Origin: Codonopsis lanceolata
Taxonomy: Eukaryota; Streptophyta; Magnoliopsida; Asterales; Campanulaceae
Length of the DNA: 64,000 nucleotides
Direction of reading: 5' to 3'
NCBI GenBank assembly: GCA_013146195.2
Contig: CM028378.1
Location: 11,151,350-11,215,349, forward strand
Position 1 is the stretch's first letter. Every line of letters begins with the position of its first letter. Below, piece after piece: positions 32,565 through 45,115 of the stretch. The position numbers and the translations under genes were made by a program. Below the pieces are notes generated by a model, which was given only the letters and a program-made list of their open reading frames with translations, did not search any database and had not been told where the DNA came from.

Positions 32565-33640
32565 TGGTCCCAAAACTTAACACTTTAAATTGTTTTGGTT
32601 CAACCTCTTTGATAATTTCTATTTGAGTCCTTGAACTCACGTTTTGGTCTTCACTTAATCCCTTATCTCACGAGGGTTAACTTTACGTCAAATTTTTAAT
32701 TTAATGACACAATTGCCCTTGGTGGATGTGACTGGGATTGCCAAGTGGCAAAAAATGTTAAGACAAAATAAAATAAAAATTGGTAGAAAGGGTTAAAATG
32801 ATTATATTCTTTTAATCTTTTTACTTTTTCCATCCAAAAAAAATACTTTATAAAGCAACTTAAGTTTTGTAATAAAATATATTTTGATAGGTATTTACTT
32901 CTTTTTTGGGTAGAGAAAGTAATTAGATTTAACAAATTAAAAATTAATAAATTAATAAATTAAAACTAAATACAAAAAATATAATAATTTTTTTATTTTC
33001 CCTTTCTATCTGCCTTCTCCCCCTTCTCACACAACAACTGCAATGGACTCCACCAAAAATTTGCATTCCCTAATTTCCCTTCGTTGACTTTGTATACATA
33101 AGCAAATGAATGAAAATATTAAATTCTACATCTTTGGGATTTCTCCTATGTGCTGGCAGTTGAATTAGGGGAGATTTCGGCAATGCTGTTGGGGAAGGGG
33201 GAGGTTTCCGCCATTGTTGTGTGTGTGTGTGTGAGAGATGGAGAGAGAGGCTAGCTAGGGAAATCAAATCCTTTTCTTCACTTCCTTTGCCCAAAGTATC
33301 CCCTCTCCCTTCCTTCGGCAATAGTCCGGGCAGAGATAAGTTTTGGAATAACATCGATTAGATAATTTTCCCGAAGTGTTTCCGCTTGGAGCTGCATTTG
33401 GAAATGGAAGAGTGTAGCTTGCTGTATCACTAACATTATCCAGAGATCTACCCGCCGAATTCTTGATTTGATGAATAAAATGTTTCCGATGTCAATCTTT
33501 GACTGAAGTGTGCCGAGGGATTTAACCTCAGTTTGAGATCCCATTTTTGTGCATATAATTGTTCGGTAGCTCAGGAATATAATGAGCTCTTCGCAACTTG
33601 CCTAACTCACTTATGGAAGCTAGCTATTCAATTGCAAAGA
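32565..33640. other. Mostly non-coding stretch
   Basis: Begins with an old TE-end-like phrase (TTTGGTCCCAAAACTTAACA, GAGTCCTTGAACTC). Minus-strand frames at 33070-33354 and 33278-33544 are open but show no family features I recognise. Confidence 0.4.
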
Positions 33641-33642
33641 TG

Positions 33643-33644
<2 letters not shown>

Positions 33645-33709
<65 letters not shown>
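33645..33709. repeat. (TA)n microsatellite
   Basis: About 32 uninterrupted TA units. Confidence 0.97.
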
Positions 33710-33711
<2 letters not shown>

Positions 33712-33842
33712 GCAAAGGTAGATTTTTCCCTCTAAAATCACACTTTTGAATTATTGACTTTTGAGTTATCATTTCACTTTTTCTGTCTCCTATCTTCTCC
33801 CTATTTTCTCTCTCATCACCATCATCTTCTTTATTTTAATTA

Positions 33843-34764
33843 TGTTTGAAAGAACGCAATGCCACGGAAACTCAATATGAGCGATGTTCGCCAATGTTGC
33901 AAATGAATGTTGCAACAATGACGGTAACAATAATGAACCGAAAAGTGTATAACGAAAATAGCAGCGGAAGTTTTGTTTTGTGATTTGAAATCAAACAGAC
34001 TTAGTAAGACAGAAAATCATACAAAAAACAATCTACAAGAATCAATCTTGTAGATCAAGCCTCAAGGCAACAAATTATATTAAACTCAAAAGCTGTTTTT
34101 GAACCTTAACGGTTTACACAAAAATCTCACAAGATAGAATCTTGGAGATCACAAAACCCACATAAACTATCGGACCAAACGTGGGGAAGAAAATAATCAA
34201 AGACTAAAAACGACTTCCAAACACATGCATGGAAGCTTGAAACAAAACTTTCTGAAACACAAGGGCGTGTTCACGAAGATATTAAACTTACAGCAGCGAG
34301 GTATGTTCTTGTCTTGAGAACGATCGTTGTATATGAGGTGTTGATCTCTCTTCTCTAATTCGGCACACAAAGAAAAAAGCTGGATCAACTCTCTACTTTC
34401 TCGCTCAACAGACTTCAAACCAATCTTCATATGCTCTCGGTTCAGATTCTGCAATGCTCGACTCTGCTATATATATAGGCCGCAATGACTTGAAATCAAG
34501 ACACCAAGGAATCTGCACATTCACGGCAAAAACACCACATCTACTAGGAAAGAAATTAAGCCGAACAAATATACAAGATTTGTTTCCTAATTTGATACCA
34601 TCAATAACTAAACACTTATGCAAAGATTTAATTACCAAAAATATCACCTAAATCTAAAAAATAATCCTAATTAAATCCTACTACAATAATACCAATATAA
34701 AATCCTATTTTGACCAAGAGAGTGAAGACAAGATAAATTAGGCAATGCCTAAATTACCCTTACA
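33843..34764 (-). repeat. Sirevirus-like 3' LTR (minus strand)
   Basis: Read on the minus strand it starts TGTAAGGGTAATTTAGGC right after a purine run (AAAGTGGGGGTGATT, 34765-34779 reversed) and ends near CTTTCAAACA at 33843. A TATA box (CTATATATATAG, about 34469-34480) lies a third of the way in. About 922 bases. The 3' boundary is set only by the TG...CA rule. Confidence 0.65.
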
Positions 34765-34779
34765 ATCACCCCCACTTTG

Positions 34780-37100
34780 TCAGAGCATTCTTGTCAAATT
34801 CACAAGACTGAAGATCATGAATGGACATTTCTGAAGCGAAGATCGAAATATAGAAGGCGAGATATGATCGACTAACAACGATCACCATCAAACCATGTTA
34901 CATGAATCTCAAATGTCTACCCTAATTATTACGGACCAAATGAAGTAAATGTTTTACCAACCATCAACATCGGTTTCATAAAAAGCAGAACCACAATACA
35001 TCAAATTATCCTTGAGAAGATCATTTTCATCTCGGGAGCACTACAGTCGGGAACATCAATTGCATCTTGACATCACAACCAACTCTTGTTGCGGCCTCGC
35101 CTATTTGACCGAGAATGTTGGCCCGGAGGAATCTTGTGCGGCCAAAGTGTGAAAGGCGATGTGCGAGAAAGGTGAGAGAGGTCTTTGTATCAGCCGGTTG
35201 CTCTTTGACAAAGACAACCGTAGGAGGCTGTAGGAGGCAAGCGAGGGGTGGATGTTGCCTTTGGATGTTGCAACATTCGGAGGAACAACGGGTGAAAGCG
35301 AGGCCCGCGGGAGATGTTGTAGTATCGGGAATGGTAGGATCGGGGGAGGTCAAATCGGAGTGATCGGAGGGAATAGGGTGATGAGCCTATCCCCTTTTAA
35401 AAGTTTGGAGGAAAATGAAGAGGCTCGAGAGAGGTGATAGACGAGTGGAGGAAGGAGGTTTGTACCCTTGAGAGAGTAGAATACGGTATATGAGAGAAGG
35501 AAAAGATGAGAGACCTCTTGTCACCCAGGTTTCGACCATGGATGCTATTCTCTAAAGACATATAGTCCAAGATCAAGCGGTTTTGAGGCCAGAGTAGATA
35601 TAGGATTTTAGCATGCTCTTCGGTTACAACATTGGTGTTCTTTGAGGGACCGGTTTACCTGACAAACTTTGTGCAAAAGCGTAGAGAGAGGACAAGCGAG
35701 AAACTAACGGGTACACCTTTGGTGGCCACAAGGAAATCACGACCACCAGAAAGTTCCTAAATGCCGCAGTTGAGGTCGACATTAAAATCAAGAATACGAG
35801 AAGGATGAGTACCAAGCATGGAATTTATGACTTTGGGAGAAAAAAAGTACCATCGACCTCTCACAAACTTTCTAAAACTAGAGTCACGAAGAATCGGCAA
35901 TTCGTTTTCCAAATTTGAATAAAACTCATGTGGATTATTTCCGCATGATGAGGCGGCGAATGAAATGGATGTCACAAGATGGCGTTCGAAACATAAGGTG
36001 ACGGATTATAAGAATCTAACATAGAATCAAAACATTCCTCTCATGATGATATTGCGTGAAATATTGTATCTTAAAACGACTTTAGATATAAAGGAGAGAG
36101 AGAGAGAGGGTACGAGGGTTTCTTTTTTGGATGTTGCGACAATCGGTCTGACATTGAGTCAACAGGCGTCTCTTGAAGATTTCCACAGGAGGCTTGCTCA
36201 GTTCTTCATTGCGGCGGGGGGTATCTTCGGATGGCATAGTTGAAGTCGGAACTATCGTCAAATTCGATGAAGTCGATGGACTTAGTGCGGTTGGAGGAGG
36301 AGGCGGAGGAGAAGGACGATGAGGAAGCACGAGCTGGCGCAATCGAGTTAAATTCCTAACAACCTCTTCAAATGGCGAGATGGTGCAACTTTTGATGATT
36401 CAGGAAGCGGGGAGGAGATCGAGAAGGAATACTACCCTTGGGGGGCCGAATAGGATAATCTTCATCCTCATTGGGTCTTGGCGGAAGATGGTGGAGGCAG
36501 TGAGGAGAAGCCATGAGTTTGAGGAATTGAACTGCGGGGGAGCGAAATCCTCATCATCGAGAATCGCTTGCAAGAATCACTTGGTTCCTTGAAGCTGGCC
36601 CCGACTTTATTTTTCTTGGCTTTGAACATCGGCGGGGAGGGATCATCATAGTTAGGCGGAATGCCGCGTTGGCGTTTGGGCCGGAATCGAGTAGGGTTGC
36701 TTATTGAGGAAGCAGGACAAATCTCCGATTTTCAACATCTATTGCGTTTCCTTTTTCCACAGGAGAATCATAGTAAGAGGTTCGAGGATTGGTTGATAGA
36801 CAACCATGGCCTTGACAGTCATCATCGTCGAGAGAGAAGTGGGGCAACGATGTCTTCGATGTTGCAACATTCGACCTCGAAAATTTAGGGCTTTTGGAAG
36901 ATGATGCCATTGATGTCGTGAGAGACTTCGGAATGATGGAGATAAAATTTTGAGAACGGCGAGACAGGCGAGTCCCTTAGGAAAATTTTGAAGAGATTTT
37001 AGTGAATAATTACGTGCGTTCTGTAAGTGAGACACACTAAACACGCCACTAATTGCAATTAGCCGTTGGTAATTAAAGCGATGTAATGAAGCAAATCGCA
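34780..37100 (-). pseudogene. Sirevirus-like env-like/extra ORF remnant
   Basis: The region between pol (38140-38650) and the LTR on the minus strand is where Sirevirus-type copia elements carry an extra ORF, often called env-like. The sequence reads as a broken protein. The start at about 36910 has a Ser/Pro-rich domain. A central block at about 35975-35760 (RKFVRGRWYFFSPKVINSML) and about 35815-35640 (PLVSRLSSLYAFAQSLSGKP) resembles the plant-transposon domain found in these ORFs. A Pro/Ser/Gln-rich tail reaches about 35030. Several stops and frame changes are present, so no product is expected. True envelope function is unproven for this family; the label is by position. Confidence 0.7.
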
Positions 37101-38139
37101 CACTTCACAAGGCAAAATTCAAACTACACAAGACGACATTATAAGTAAGACATGAGTTTCTTTGTTTGAGACATGAGAGATATAAGACCATTTTGAGTTA
37201 CAATCGATTTCAAAACACATTCGTTTTAATTGATCGGATATTTTTGGGTATACACAAAAACATCCTTAACGAGTGAGACTCCACGGTATGTATAAACACG
37301 AATCTGTGACCTAGTTCAAATCATGAAGAAACAACACGGTAGAGTAAACTGACCACATAAAATCATGACTTTGAGAACAAGACTCCATGGGGCATTAGAC
37401 TTGATGGACAGACATTAAGAAGGGGCGATAACATGCACTATATGTCCTAAACGGTATGTCTAAAATATGCAAAAAAGAAAAAAACAATCGAAGGAATGCA
37501 TAACACACAAGTGATATGTCTAGATCAGCGATTGCGGTTCGATGTTGCGACAATGGAAATCACATTCACCAAAAAAATGCGTGATTTTATGTTTGAATTG
37601 CAATTTTCTTTCACCAAATAACACAATTTCTCCCAAAAACATTATAGGTACTTTATTTCCCTATAAAAACTAGCTTTACTTTATTTCAAACCATAGACAC
37701 CACTAGGAACCTTTCACACTATTTACGAGGGTGCCAACTTTGCATTTGATCGAGCCATGAAATTCGAAAATCCATAGTACCAAAGAGGAAGCCTGACCTT
37801 GTTCGTAGGTAGCTCTTTGGTTAGGTAGGCTTTCACACTTTCTCAAATCAGGAGGAGTCAATTTAGTCAAGATCAACCCATGCAGTCGAAACTTCATGGT
37901 TGACAAATTCATCCTAAAATTTTTGAAAGGTAGCTCTTTCCTTTGTGGTGCAAGCGAGAGATTTCTCTCAAACCTGACAACTTCTTGGGAGAAGGTGAGA
38001 AAATTTTACAACATAATCACAGAAATTTTGAATGAATCATTGCATGTGCTCGAAGGTACTATATAAAGATTTGATCTAGTGTGCCTCTCTAGACAACAAT
38101 GCGGTATGCTATTTTTTTTTTTTATTTTTAAGTAGTGAT

Positions 38140-38650
38140 TACATGGCATCTTAGAGAGATTTCTAAGATTGATGAATCTCTCAAAATCTGACTCTTAGTA
38201 AAGATATCGACCAAATTGTTATGTACAACATGTTCGATACACACGATGCCTTGTTCGGCTAAGTCTCTAATAAAATGGTGTCTTATATCTATGTGCTTTG
38301 TTCTTTTGTGTTGAGCAGGATTTTAGCTATGCTTATAGCACTTGTGTTGTCATGATACATGATTAAAATGTCACTATGCAATCCATAATCTTGAATCATT
38401 TGTTTCATCCACAAAGTTATTATGCACTACCAGCAGCTATATATTCGAGATTGGTGATAGAGCCCACACAATTTTGTTTCTTGCTAAACCAAGAAATCAA
38501 ATTGTTTCCAAGATAAAACATCCTCGGATGTACTTCGTGTCATCAAACGCGCCAGTGATCGGCATCAACCACAGTTGGTGTTCGTATGCTTAGTATACCT
38601 GAAACCCATGCCAAAATGTCTCACTGACATATCGAATGATTCTTTTGACT
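38140..38650 (-). pseudogene. Copia RNase H end of pol (Sirevirus-like, minus strand)
   Basis: The minus strand reads NPAQHKRTKHIDIRHHFIRD, the conserved end of copia RNase H, then IEHVVHNNLVDIFTKS. Upstream is a decayed stretch that runs into the assembly gap. Order and strand fit the env-like ORF and LTR to the left, so 33843-38677 is the 3' half of one element. Confidence 0.85.
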
Positions 38651-38677
38651 GACTTTTAGGTGAGAAACTTTGGGGTT

Positions 38678-38777
38678 NNNNNNNNNNNNNNNNNNNNNNN
38701 NNNNNNNNNNNNNNNNNNNNNNNNNNNNNNNNNNNNNNNNNNNNNNNNNNNNNNNNNNNNNNNNNNNNNNNNNNNNN
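38678..38777. other. Assembly gap, 100 N
   Basis: Exactly 100 Ns, a conventional unknown-size placeholder. Left of it is minus-strand Sirevirus pol; right of it is plus-oriented LTR sequence, so the true junction is hidden. Confidence 1.
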
Positions 38778-39078
38778 ATTCTGATGTGAACCATCTCAAA
38801 ATACTTGTGTTATTTCCTTACGTTTGTCTATTACTTGAAGCTGCATAGTTTCCTTGTTCATTATATCCATTTCGTGAGAACTTAAGTAATGCGTAAAAGG
38901 TCTACCGGTAGTCCTTATCGGCGGACACAGGTAATTTCTTGAAGGTCTTCCGCTACTTGAAACTTCTTCATAAACTTCAAGTAACTTTCAAGGAACTTAC
39001 TTAAAAGTTTTAAAGTGTTAATAAGCTATTCAACCCCCCCTTCTGCAAGCTTATTATTGTGCTCATTGGGGACCCACA
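38778..39078 (+). repeat. LTR 3'-end fragment (Sirevirus-like)
   Basis: The end reads AGCTATTCAACCCCCCCTTC, then GTGCTCATTGGGGACCCACA. The same pattern (TATTCAACCCCCCCCCTTCT ... TATTGTGCCC) ends the LTR at 59807-60947 on the other strand. So this is the end of a related LTR in plus orientation. The sequence after it is not a primer site, suggesting a 3' or solo LTR. Confidence 0.6.
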
Positions 39079-39560
39079 CCATCATCTCGGGGAACAAGAA
39101 AATCAAGTGCTTGACGATGAGGACGCCGGTCCATGAGCGAGATGTGATTTGATGAAATTAGGGCAACTAATTAGAGTTTACCATCTTTTTGAAGTAGCCT
39201 TGAATCGCAACAGAGATTTCACCGCTAACCTCTTCAAAATTTCAACAACCAAATCTTCAGAGATTCCGTGGCTTGCAATGTCTAGAACCTTCCTTTCCCT
39301 CATATGCGATGATTATGATAGCCGATCTAGAAAGTTTCCTAATTCACTGGGTTGGCCAATTTGGAAGTACTTCTTCTTTATATATAAAATAGTTTTGCTT
39401 TGAAAATTGATACTCCAATTTGATATTATTAATACATTAAAAACCTTTTCATATTCAGATAAAAACTGCATTGAAAAAGTACCTCTTTGTATTATTGAAA
39501 AACCTCTTCATATTCCGATGAAAACTGCATGGAAAAATCTCTCCATATTCTACATGGATC
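39079..39560. other. Non-coding stretch after the LTR fragment
   Basis: An 84-codon plus frame at 39149 has no recognisable family features. A direct repeat of about 58 bases (TATTCAGATAAAAACTGCAT / TATTCCGATGAAAACTGCAT) lies near 39450-39530. Confidence 0.4.
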
Positions 39561-39565
39561 TTAAT

Positions 39566-39730
39566 TACTCCATCTGTTCCAAAATATAAGTCGTTTTGAG
39601 ACTTTTCACGCAGAACAAGGAAGCATATTATAAAGACAAAACTACCTCTATTTACATTATGACAAACATTAATGGTGTGTTTATCCCAATTTATTCCAAA
39701 CATTAATGGTTTGTTTATCCCAATTTATTC
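39566..39730. mobile_element. Half of a Stowaway-like MITE plus a 34-bp tandem duplication
   Basis: TACTCCATCTGTTCCAAAAT and ATAAGTCGTTTTGAGACTTT match the left part of the intact MITE at 58614. The right end is missing. AAACATTAATGG and TTTATCCCAATTTATTCC are then repeated in tandem at about 39663 and 39697. Confidence 0.6.
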
Positions 39731-39830
39731 CAATTATTAAGGGGGTCTTCTCATATTCTTCAGCTCATTCCCCCGCCAAACCATACTGCCAAACCGTACG
39801 AAGAGAACACAACTTTTATAGGAAATTTTC

Positions 39831-39966
39831 ATGGCTTCTTACAATGATAGTTTGTCGGATCTAAATATCAGCCCACATGAAGATTTACATGAACAATTTG
39901 TTCCGAATGATGTTATGCAGATGGTTTTTGCAGATATATTTGGAGAAGATGATGAATCTAATTCAG
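39831..39966 (+). pseudogene. Orphan first exon, unknown gene
   Basis: An ATG opens a 45-codon acidic reading frame (MASYNDSLSDLNISPHEDLH, then MQMVFADIFGEDDESNS) that stops being protein-like exactly at a donor TCAG|GTTAGT. The upstream sequence has no in-frame alternative start close by. Such short acidic first exons occur in several plant transposase and regulator genes, but the family cannot be named. No partner exon is found within the next 140 bases, where a LINE tail begins; the rest may have been separated by the LINE/CACTA insertion. Confidence 0.4.
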
Positions 39967-40110
39967 GTTAGTCTTGCTTATTGTTTGTCTAAAAATTTTA
40001 TGTTTATAGATTATAGATTGTGTTTATGATGCTTAGTGATGAGGGAGAATAATCATTTGAAGAGCATAATCATTTGGTAGTCATTCTAAAGGAGGGAGAA
40101 CCATTTTCTA

Positions 40111-40943
40111 ATTTTTTTTTTTTAGAGAAACAGGGGCGGCACCCTGTGAGATTTTATTTAAAAGAAAATATGAACAAATTAACTTGAGGAGGACAACCAG
40201 CCTTGCTCTTAAATTGGAAGGACAAAGGAGCCTAACCTCGAAAGGAAATACAAGAAAAAACAAAGCAGAAGCCAAGAGGCTAAGCCCTGCATCTAATATA
40301 AGGAGTGCCAGATTTATCCAATAAAATAGATCCACGGATGCAAGAAGGAACATTACAGATATCGTGGAATTGAGCAGAAGATTCAGAATCACATCCCAAA
40401 TTAGCAAGAAGATCCGCAACACTATTGGTCTCCCTATAGCAGTGAGAAATTTTAAAGTCCATATCCTTCTGTATATCCCGAACTTGATGAAGGATAGCCC
40501 AGCATGGCCAAGGAAATTTATGGTTGGCCGTGAGACATCCCACAAGAATTTTTGAATCCAACGCAATGAGAGCTCCTCTGAATCCAGCATCTCTGAGCCA
40601 AAGGACACCTTCCAGTAAAGCTCTAGCTTCAGCAACAGTGTTGGAAGAATTATCATAGAAGGAAGAATAAGCATAAATGAAATCCCCAGAAAAATTGCGA
40701 ATGATACCACCTCCCCCACTTAAACCCGGATTACCACGAGAAGCTCCATCAGAGTTGATTTTAACAAAGGGAGAGGGGGGCTTAATCCATCTAATAGCCG
40801 GTAAATGGGGAATTCTGGAGCTAGCAGAAAGGGGGATCTTAAAGCCTGAATGAGCTGTAAGCAAATCTTGAAGATCCTTACGAATTGTGAAGATTAAAGA
40901 GGCAGCAGAGAACCCGTGATCTTCAAAAAATAACATGTTTCTA
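40111..40943 (-). pseudogene. LINE (L1-type), RNase H domain and 3' tail
   Basis: The minus frame 40936-40280 encodes the plant LINE C-terminal RNase H. Visible are VKINSDGASRGNPG (first Asp), NTVAEARALLEG (Glu), IALDSKILVG (Asp) and ETNSVADLLANLG (last Asp), so the full catalytic set is present. The domain cleaves RNA in RNA-DNA hybrids during target-primed reverse transcription. A T run on the plus strand at 40111-40122 is the poly-A tail of the minus-strand element. The upstream half, with RT, is at 50465-52045; a CACTA transposon separates the two. Confidence 0.92.
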
Positions 40944-41299
40944 CACTACAAGAAAATGATGAATTGGCTACGATTTTTTTGTCTACAAATTAAAATTCGT
41001 AGGGAAAAATTACGATTTTACTACAAACATAAGTTTTGTAGTAACACACACTTATTTGGCGACAAAAGAAATTTAGTAGACAAACATGACCCAATAACGA
41101 CTGAAGAGAATTGGATGGTAATTTTTTTGTCGTTAAATGAAAGTGAAAAATTGAGCGCTAATATTTTGCATGCGGATCAATGGCCAAAATATAATTAGCG
41201 ATGAATGATAGCCCAATGACGACAAAATGAAGTCCATCGCAGAGGATTAATTATTAACTACACAATTTTATTAGGTTTGTAAAGATTAAACACCGATCA

Positions 41300-41410
41300 A
41301 AAGGTCAAAACCCACACAACCCCTTCGGCATTCCAATCGCAGCAGAGCAGGTACACCTCCCTCCTTCCCTTCCCTTCTCTTCTCTTCTCTTCTCTTCATC
41401 TCTCTTGCAA
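41300..41410 (+). repeat. Internal CACTA repeat unit 1
   Basis: ACCCCTTCGGCATTCCAA, then GGTACACCTCC and a TTCTC run ending ATCTCTCTTGCAAAACACAC. It resembles 46360-46455 and, in part, 46465-46515, so the element carries at least three copies, possibly from a captured gene leader. Confidence 0.65.
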
Positions 41411-42169
41411 AACACACACATGTATCGCACGCAAACCGTTCTTTCCTTCCCTCCCCTTTTGTTCTTTTCATCTCTTTGGCAAAACAGGCAAAAAGGGATG
41501 AGAATAATGTTTCTAAAATTATTTTATGTTGTAGTTTTTGAAGTCTAAAGTGGGTTCTTACTTGCAATTTCGAGAAAAAATGTCAAAGGTAAGTAATTGT
41601 TTATTCCAATTGTTACTTTTTATGCTTATAATTTGGAATATTTAAATGCATGTAGGATTGTTAATTGGGTTGTTTAATTTTTTAATTCCAAGTGGGTTAT
41701 CCTGAGATACTATTTGTTGCATGTTTATTGGAGTCACTGCTAGCTCTATGTGTAAAACCTTGAATTTTTTATTTTAGGAATTGTAGGTTTAACCTATTGT
41801 TGGAATTTTGCACAGTTGCTCAATTGTTCTTCTTTTGTCCGCTTCCGTTTGTAGTTCTACTGTGAACAAACTCTTAAGATTTTATTATTAGCTTAAACAA
41901 CTGTTGGATTCGGTAATTTGAGGGCCATAGTTCTAATTAGGGGTAGTATGTTATTGATTTCTGGTGGGGGGGCCCAAATGAAGATTTATTCATTGGTTGA
42001 AAGCCCCATGTGATTACATCAATTTTTAACTATAGATGCTAATAAATTTCATAATGATAATCTAATCACCATTTAAAAGATGTTAATATGGATGATGACG
42101 ATGATATCATTACAAATTTGATCTGAAAAAGAAAAAGAAAAAAGGAAATCACACAAACATACATAATTC

Positions 42170-43900
42170 TATCAATTATGCAATGTATAATTGCTGAAAG
42201 AAACTATAAAATATCGTGGGACAAAATTATAATTGCAAAAGGGAAATGCTACAAATGAAAATCCTTGGCCAAGAGATTGAAAAACGGTAGGCATCCATTC
42301 CATATCCTTCATAAGTTGTATATCACCTTGTTTAAGAACAATCATAAGCAGGCAGTCCACTGAAATTGGACCAGTTAAGACTCATTCCCACATCCAAAGT
42401 AGCTTGGGCTGTTTTCAATTTTTAAAGCTGATTGTCATCAGTTTCACTTTCTTTTTGGCCTAAGGTTTCATTTACTTGGTTGAACTGTTGAGATGTGATC
42501 TCTCACGGAGACAACCTGGCCTGTCTAACCAATGATGGAATAACTCGCACATTCTTGCTAGCTAGCATGTCCGTGAGAAAATATTCAATAGTCAAGTACC
42601 AACGAAAAATTCACCATTCGAATGTTATAGCTTATTTTTTCAGAATCAGAAAGTTTAATATCACCAGACTTTGATCTTGTGAGCTTTTTGGGCAATCTTG
42701 CTTACATGGTGAATTTAATTGATGCTTGACCACCACTAATTATTTTCTCGCAAGTCCATAACCTATCTCAAAAAACTTTCCATGAACTCCAAATAAGATG
42801 ATGCTTGGTCAGCCATGGATCTATATGGATTGCAAGTACATGATTAGGGATCCCAGGCACACATTTGATGTAATCGAAGGTTAACTTGCAGTGGCGGCTG
42901 ATGAAGGTGAACCCACAAGGATTACCAAGCTTTTGTGTCAATTGTCAAGTTACCATTTATGTTTCAAAATGCTTACAGTAGGAATTTTCTTTACTTGAAA
43001 GCATCAAATAGTGCCCAAGAAAACGAACTACTTACATCATGGAGGTGATACTGATCAACAGCAACATCAACATTACTAAAATCAGTTGCAATATTTAAAA
43101 AAATTGTTTACATATATCAAATATTAAGTCTCAAAAACAACAATGTGATCGCTTCAAGGCCACCACTCTTGCTCATAAGTCGTAACAGTATAACAAAGTC
43201 ACAATTACAGAATTTTATAGTGAAAATTTACCAAATGGGTGTGCAAAATTTTCCAAAATAGATGGACCCTTTCCTTCTTCCTTCACTGCTCCTTTATACT
43301 ACAAATAAAATAAATTCTCACTAATTAATAAGAAAGTAGCTATTTAAATCATGTTTTTTGTAGTAATTAAGTTTAAGCAATCTAATTAGTGAAGTTGGGA
43401 TAAAACCAAATTCCGTTTAGAGGCGGGGATGGAGCCAGAATTTCAGAGAAAGAGGGGTTACTTTTCTTCTTATTGTACATTGACCACAAATTCAGAACCT
43501 AGGTGAGCAAAACATATTTAGTAATAGAAAACATCTTTTGAATGTGGGATTTTTAAATTTTTTCCTATCCAAAAAAATGTGAGATTTTTTTATTACAATT
43601 TGTGCTATTAGCACTCTTTTTTTAAATGCAACACTCTACTACACAATATATGAAACATTTATTATAAACAAAATAAATCATCAATAAAGTACGAGAGTTA
43701 AATAACAGTTGGAGTCTATTGTGTCAACACAACAAGAACAAATACAAAACCAAGGAGATAAGATTCAATCACAACAAGAACAAATACAATGCCAAGGAAA
43801 GGACAATGAGCAGTCATGGGTACTTACTTTGAAAAAGTGTGTCTGATACATATATGCCTATATCTTGCTTTAAAATTGGACAGGGAACTTTTGCATTGTG
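42170..43900. other. CACTA interior, no recognised gene
   Basis: Mixed AT-rich sequence with short open stretches only. The phrase GGGATGGAGCCAGAATTTCA (about 43424) resembles a common plant MITE end, but a partner was not found. Confidence 0.35.
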
Positions 43901-44844
43901 CATCATAAGAGAAAGACATGTTGGAAGCACTTGCTACATTACTACCTTTTAGCTTTCGGTGTTCTTTTCATTGGATCAAAATATACGTGCAATCAATAAA
44001 TAATACTAGACAAATGGACCAAACTAGAACCATAGAATTAAGAATGCTGGAAAGATTCTTTGATCTAATCATTGCAAAGAATTCGTCTTATATGTCTTTT
44101 GCTTATAATTGTTGCTTGATACTTGTGCAGCTATGCATTTGCATTTCATAATGTGCTTGTCAGTTCATGACCCTGTTTTAACCCAAGACAACATCTATTA
44201 CAGTGTTGCACATAACTCATGCATATGATTAGTGCTCCTGTGAAGAATGTGGCAATTTTGTCTCTTTTTAATGGTCTTTAGTTATTCTGTGGCATATTGG
44301 ATTAAATTGTTCATGTGGAGAGGTTGTATATAATACCTCCTGAAACAGGCTATTGCAATTTCTTATTTCTGGGGAACTAGCAAGAACTGCTTCTGTAACC
44401 TGCTGTTCCAATCAGAAATGAACAACTCAGTTCAGCAGAAATGGTGCGTCGCATTAAGCTACTACAGGATGATAGGTTGGTTTATACTTTATAGTCCTAA
44501 CATAAAGATTGTTTTTCACCTCAATTATCCTTGCTTCTAACTTTTCTTATTTCCACATCAATCCTCTTATGTCGAGAAAAAATTGCCATCTATAGTATCT
44601 AAACCAAAAGCTCTTTATTTGGCACACATTCTAGAAACACTGGATTTTTTTTTCGAGGGAACAAAAGTAGAATGCTAGAAGAGTATTCAAAATGATGACT
44701 GAAGCTAAATCGTCTAAGGTTCCAATTTAATGATTGCAATTGTCAGTCATCAGAAATCTACTTCCATTCCTGATAAGATGTTGATATTTTTATTTCAGTC
44801 TCATGCCTTTGGTTACCAATAGCTATAAAAATTGTTTTGAAACA

Positions 44845-45115
44845 TGTTGGTGTCTCTGTTGTGGATCGTTTCACATCTTATACGCTAGCTTTTTTTGATA
44901 TGCTAAATATCTATGACAATGCCTCAGTGAGCAGGTTGGTGTCTCTGTCGTGGATTTTCTTACAATTGTTAGGGGAAAATCACCAATAGCTAATTCACCT
45001 CCAAAGTATTTGTTCTGATTAATAATTGTAATTGTTAGGGGAAAATCACCTTGACAACATCTTGAGACTTGTACCCCCAAAGTATTTGTTCTGATTAACA
45101 TTAAGATGTTAAATA
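44845..45115 (+). repeat. Local duplications in the CACTA interior
   Basis: GTTGGTGTCTCTG.TGTGGAT-type blocks occur at about 44847 and 44935. AATTGTTAGGGGAAAATCACC and AAGTATTTGTTCTGATTAA each occur twice, about 70 bases apart (44964-45022 and 45034-45100). Confidence 0.75.

Noticed and set aside
38660..38848. Open frame spanning the N gap
   Set aside because: It exists only because Ns are read as unknown residues.
40108..40719. 203-codon minus-strand frame overlapping the LINE RNase H
   Set aside because: Shadow frame; the overlapping frame 40936-40280 holds the conserved catalytic residues.
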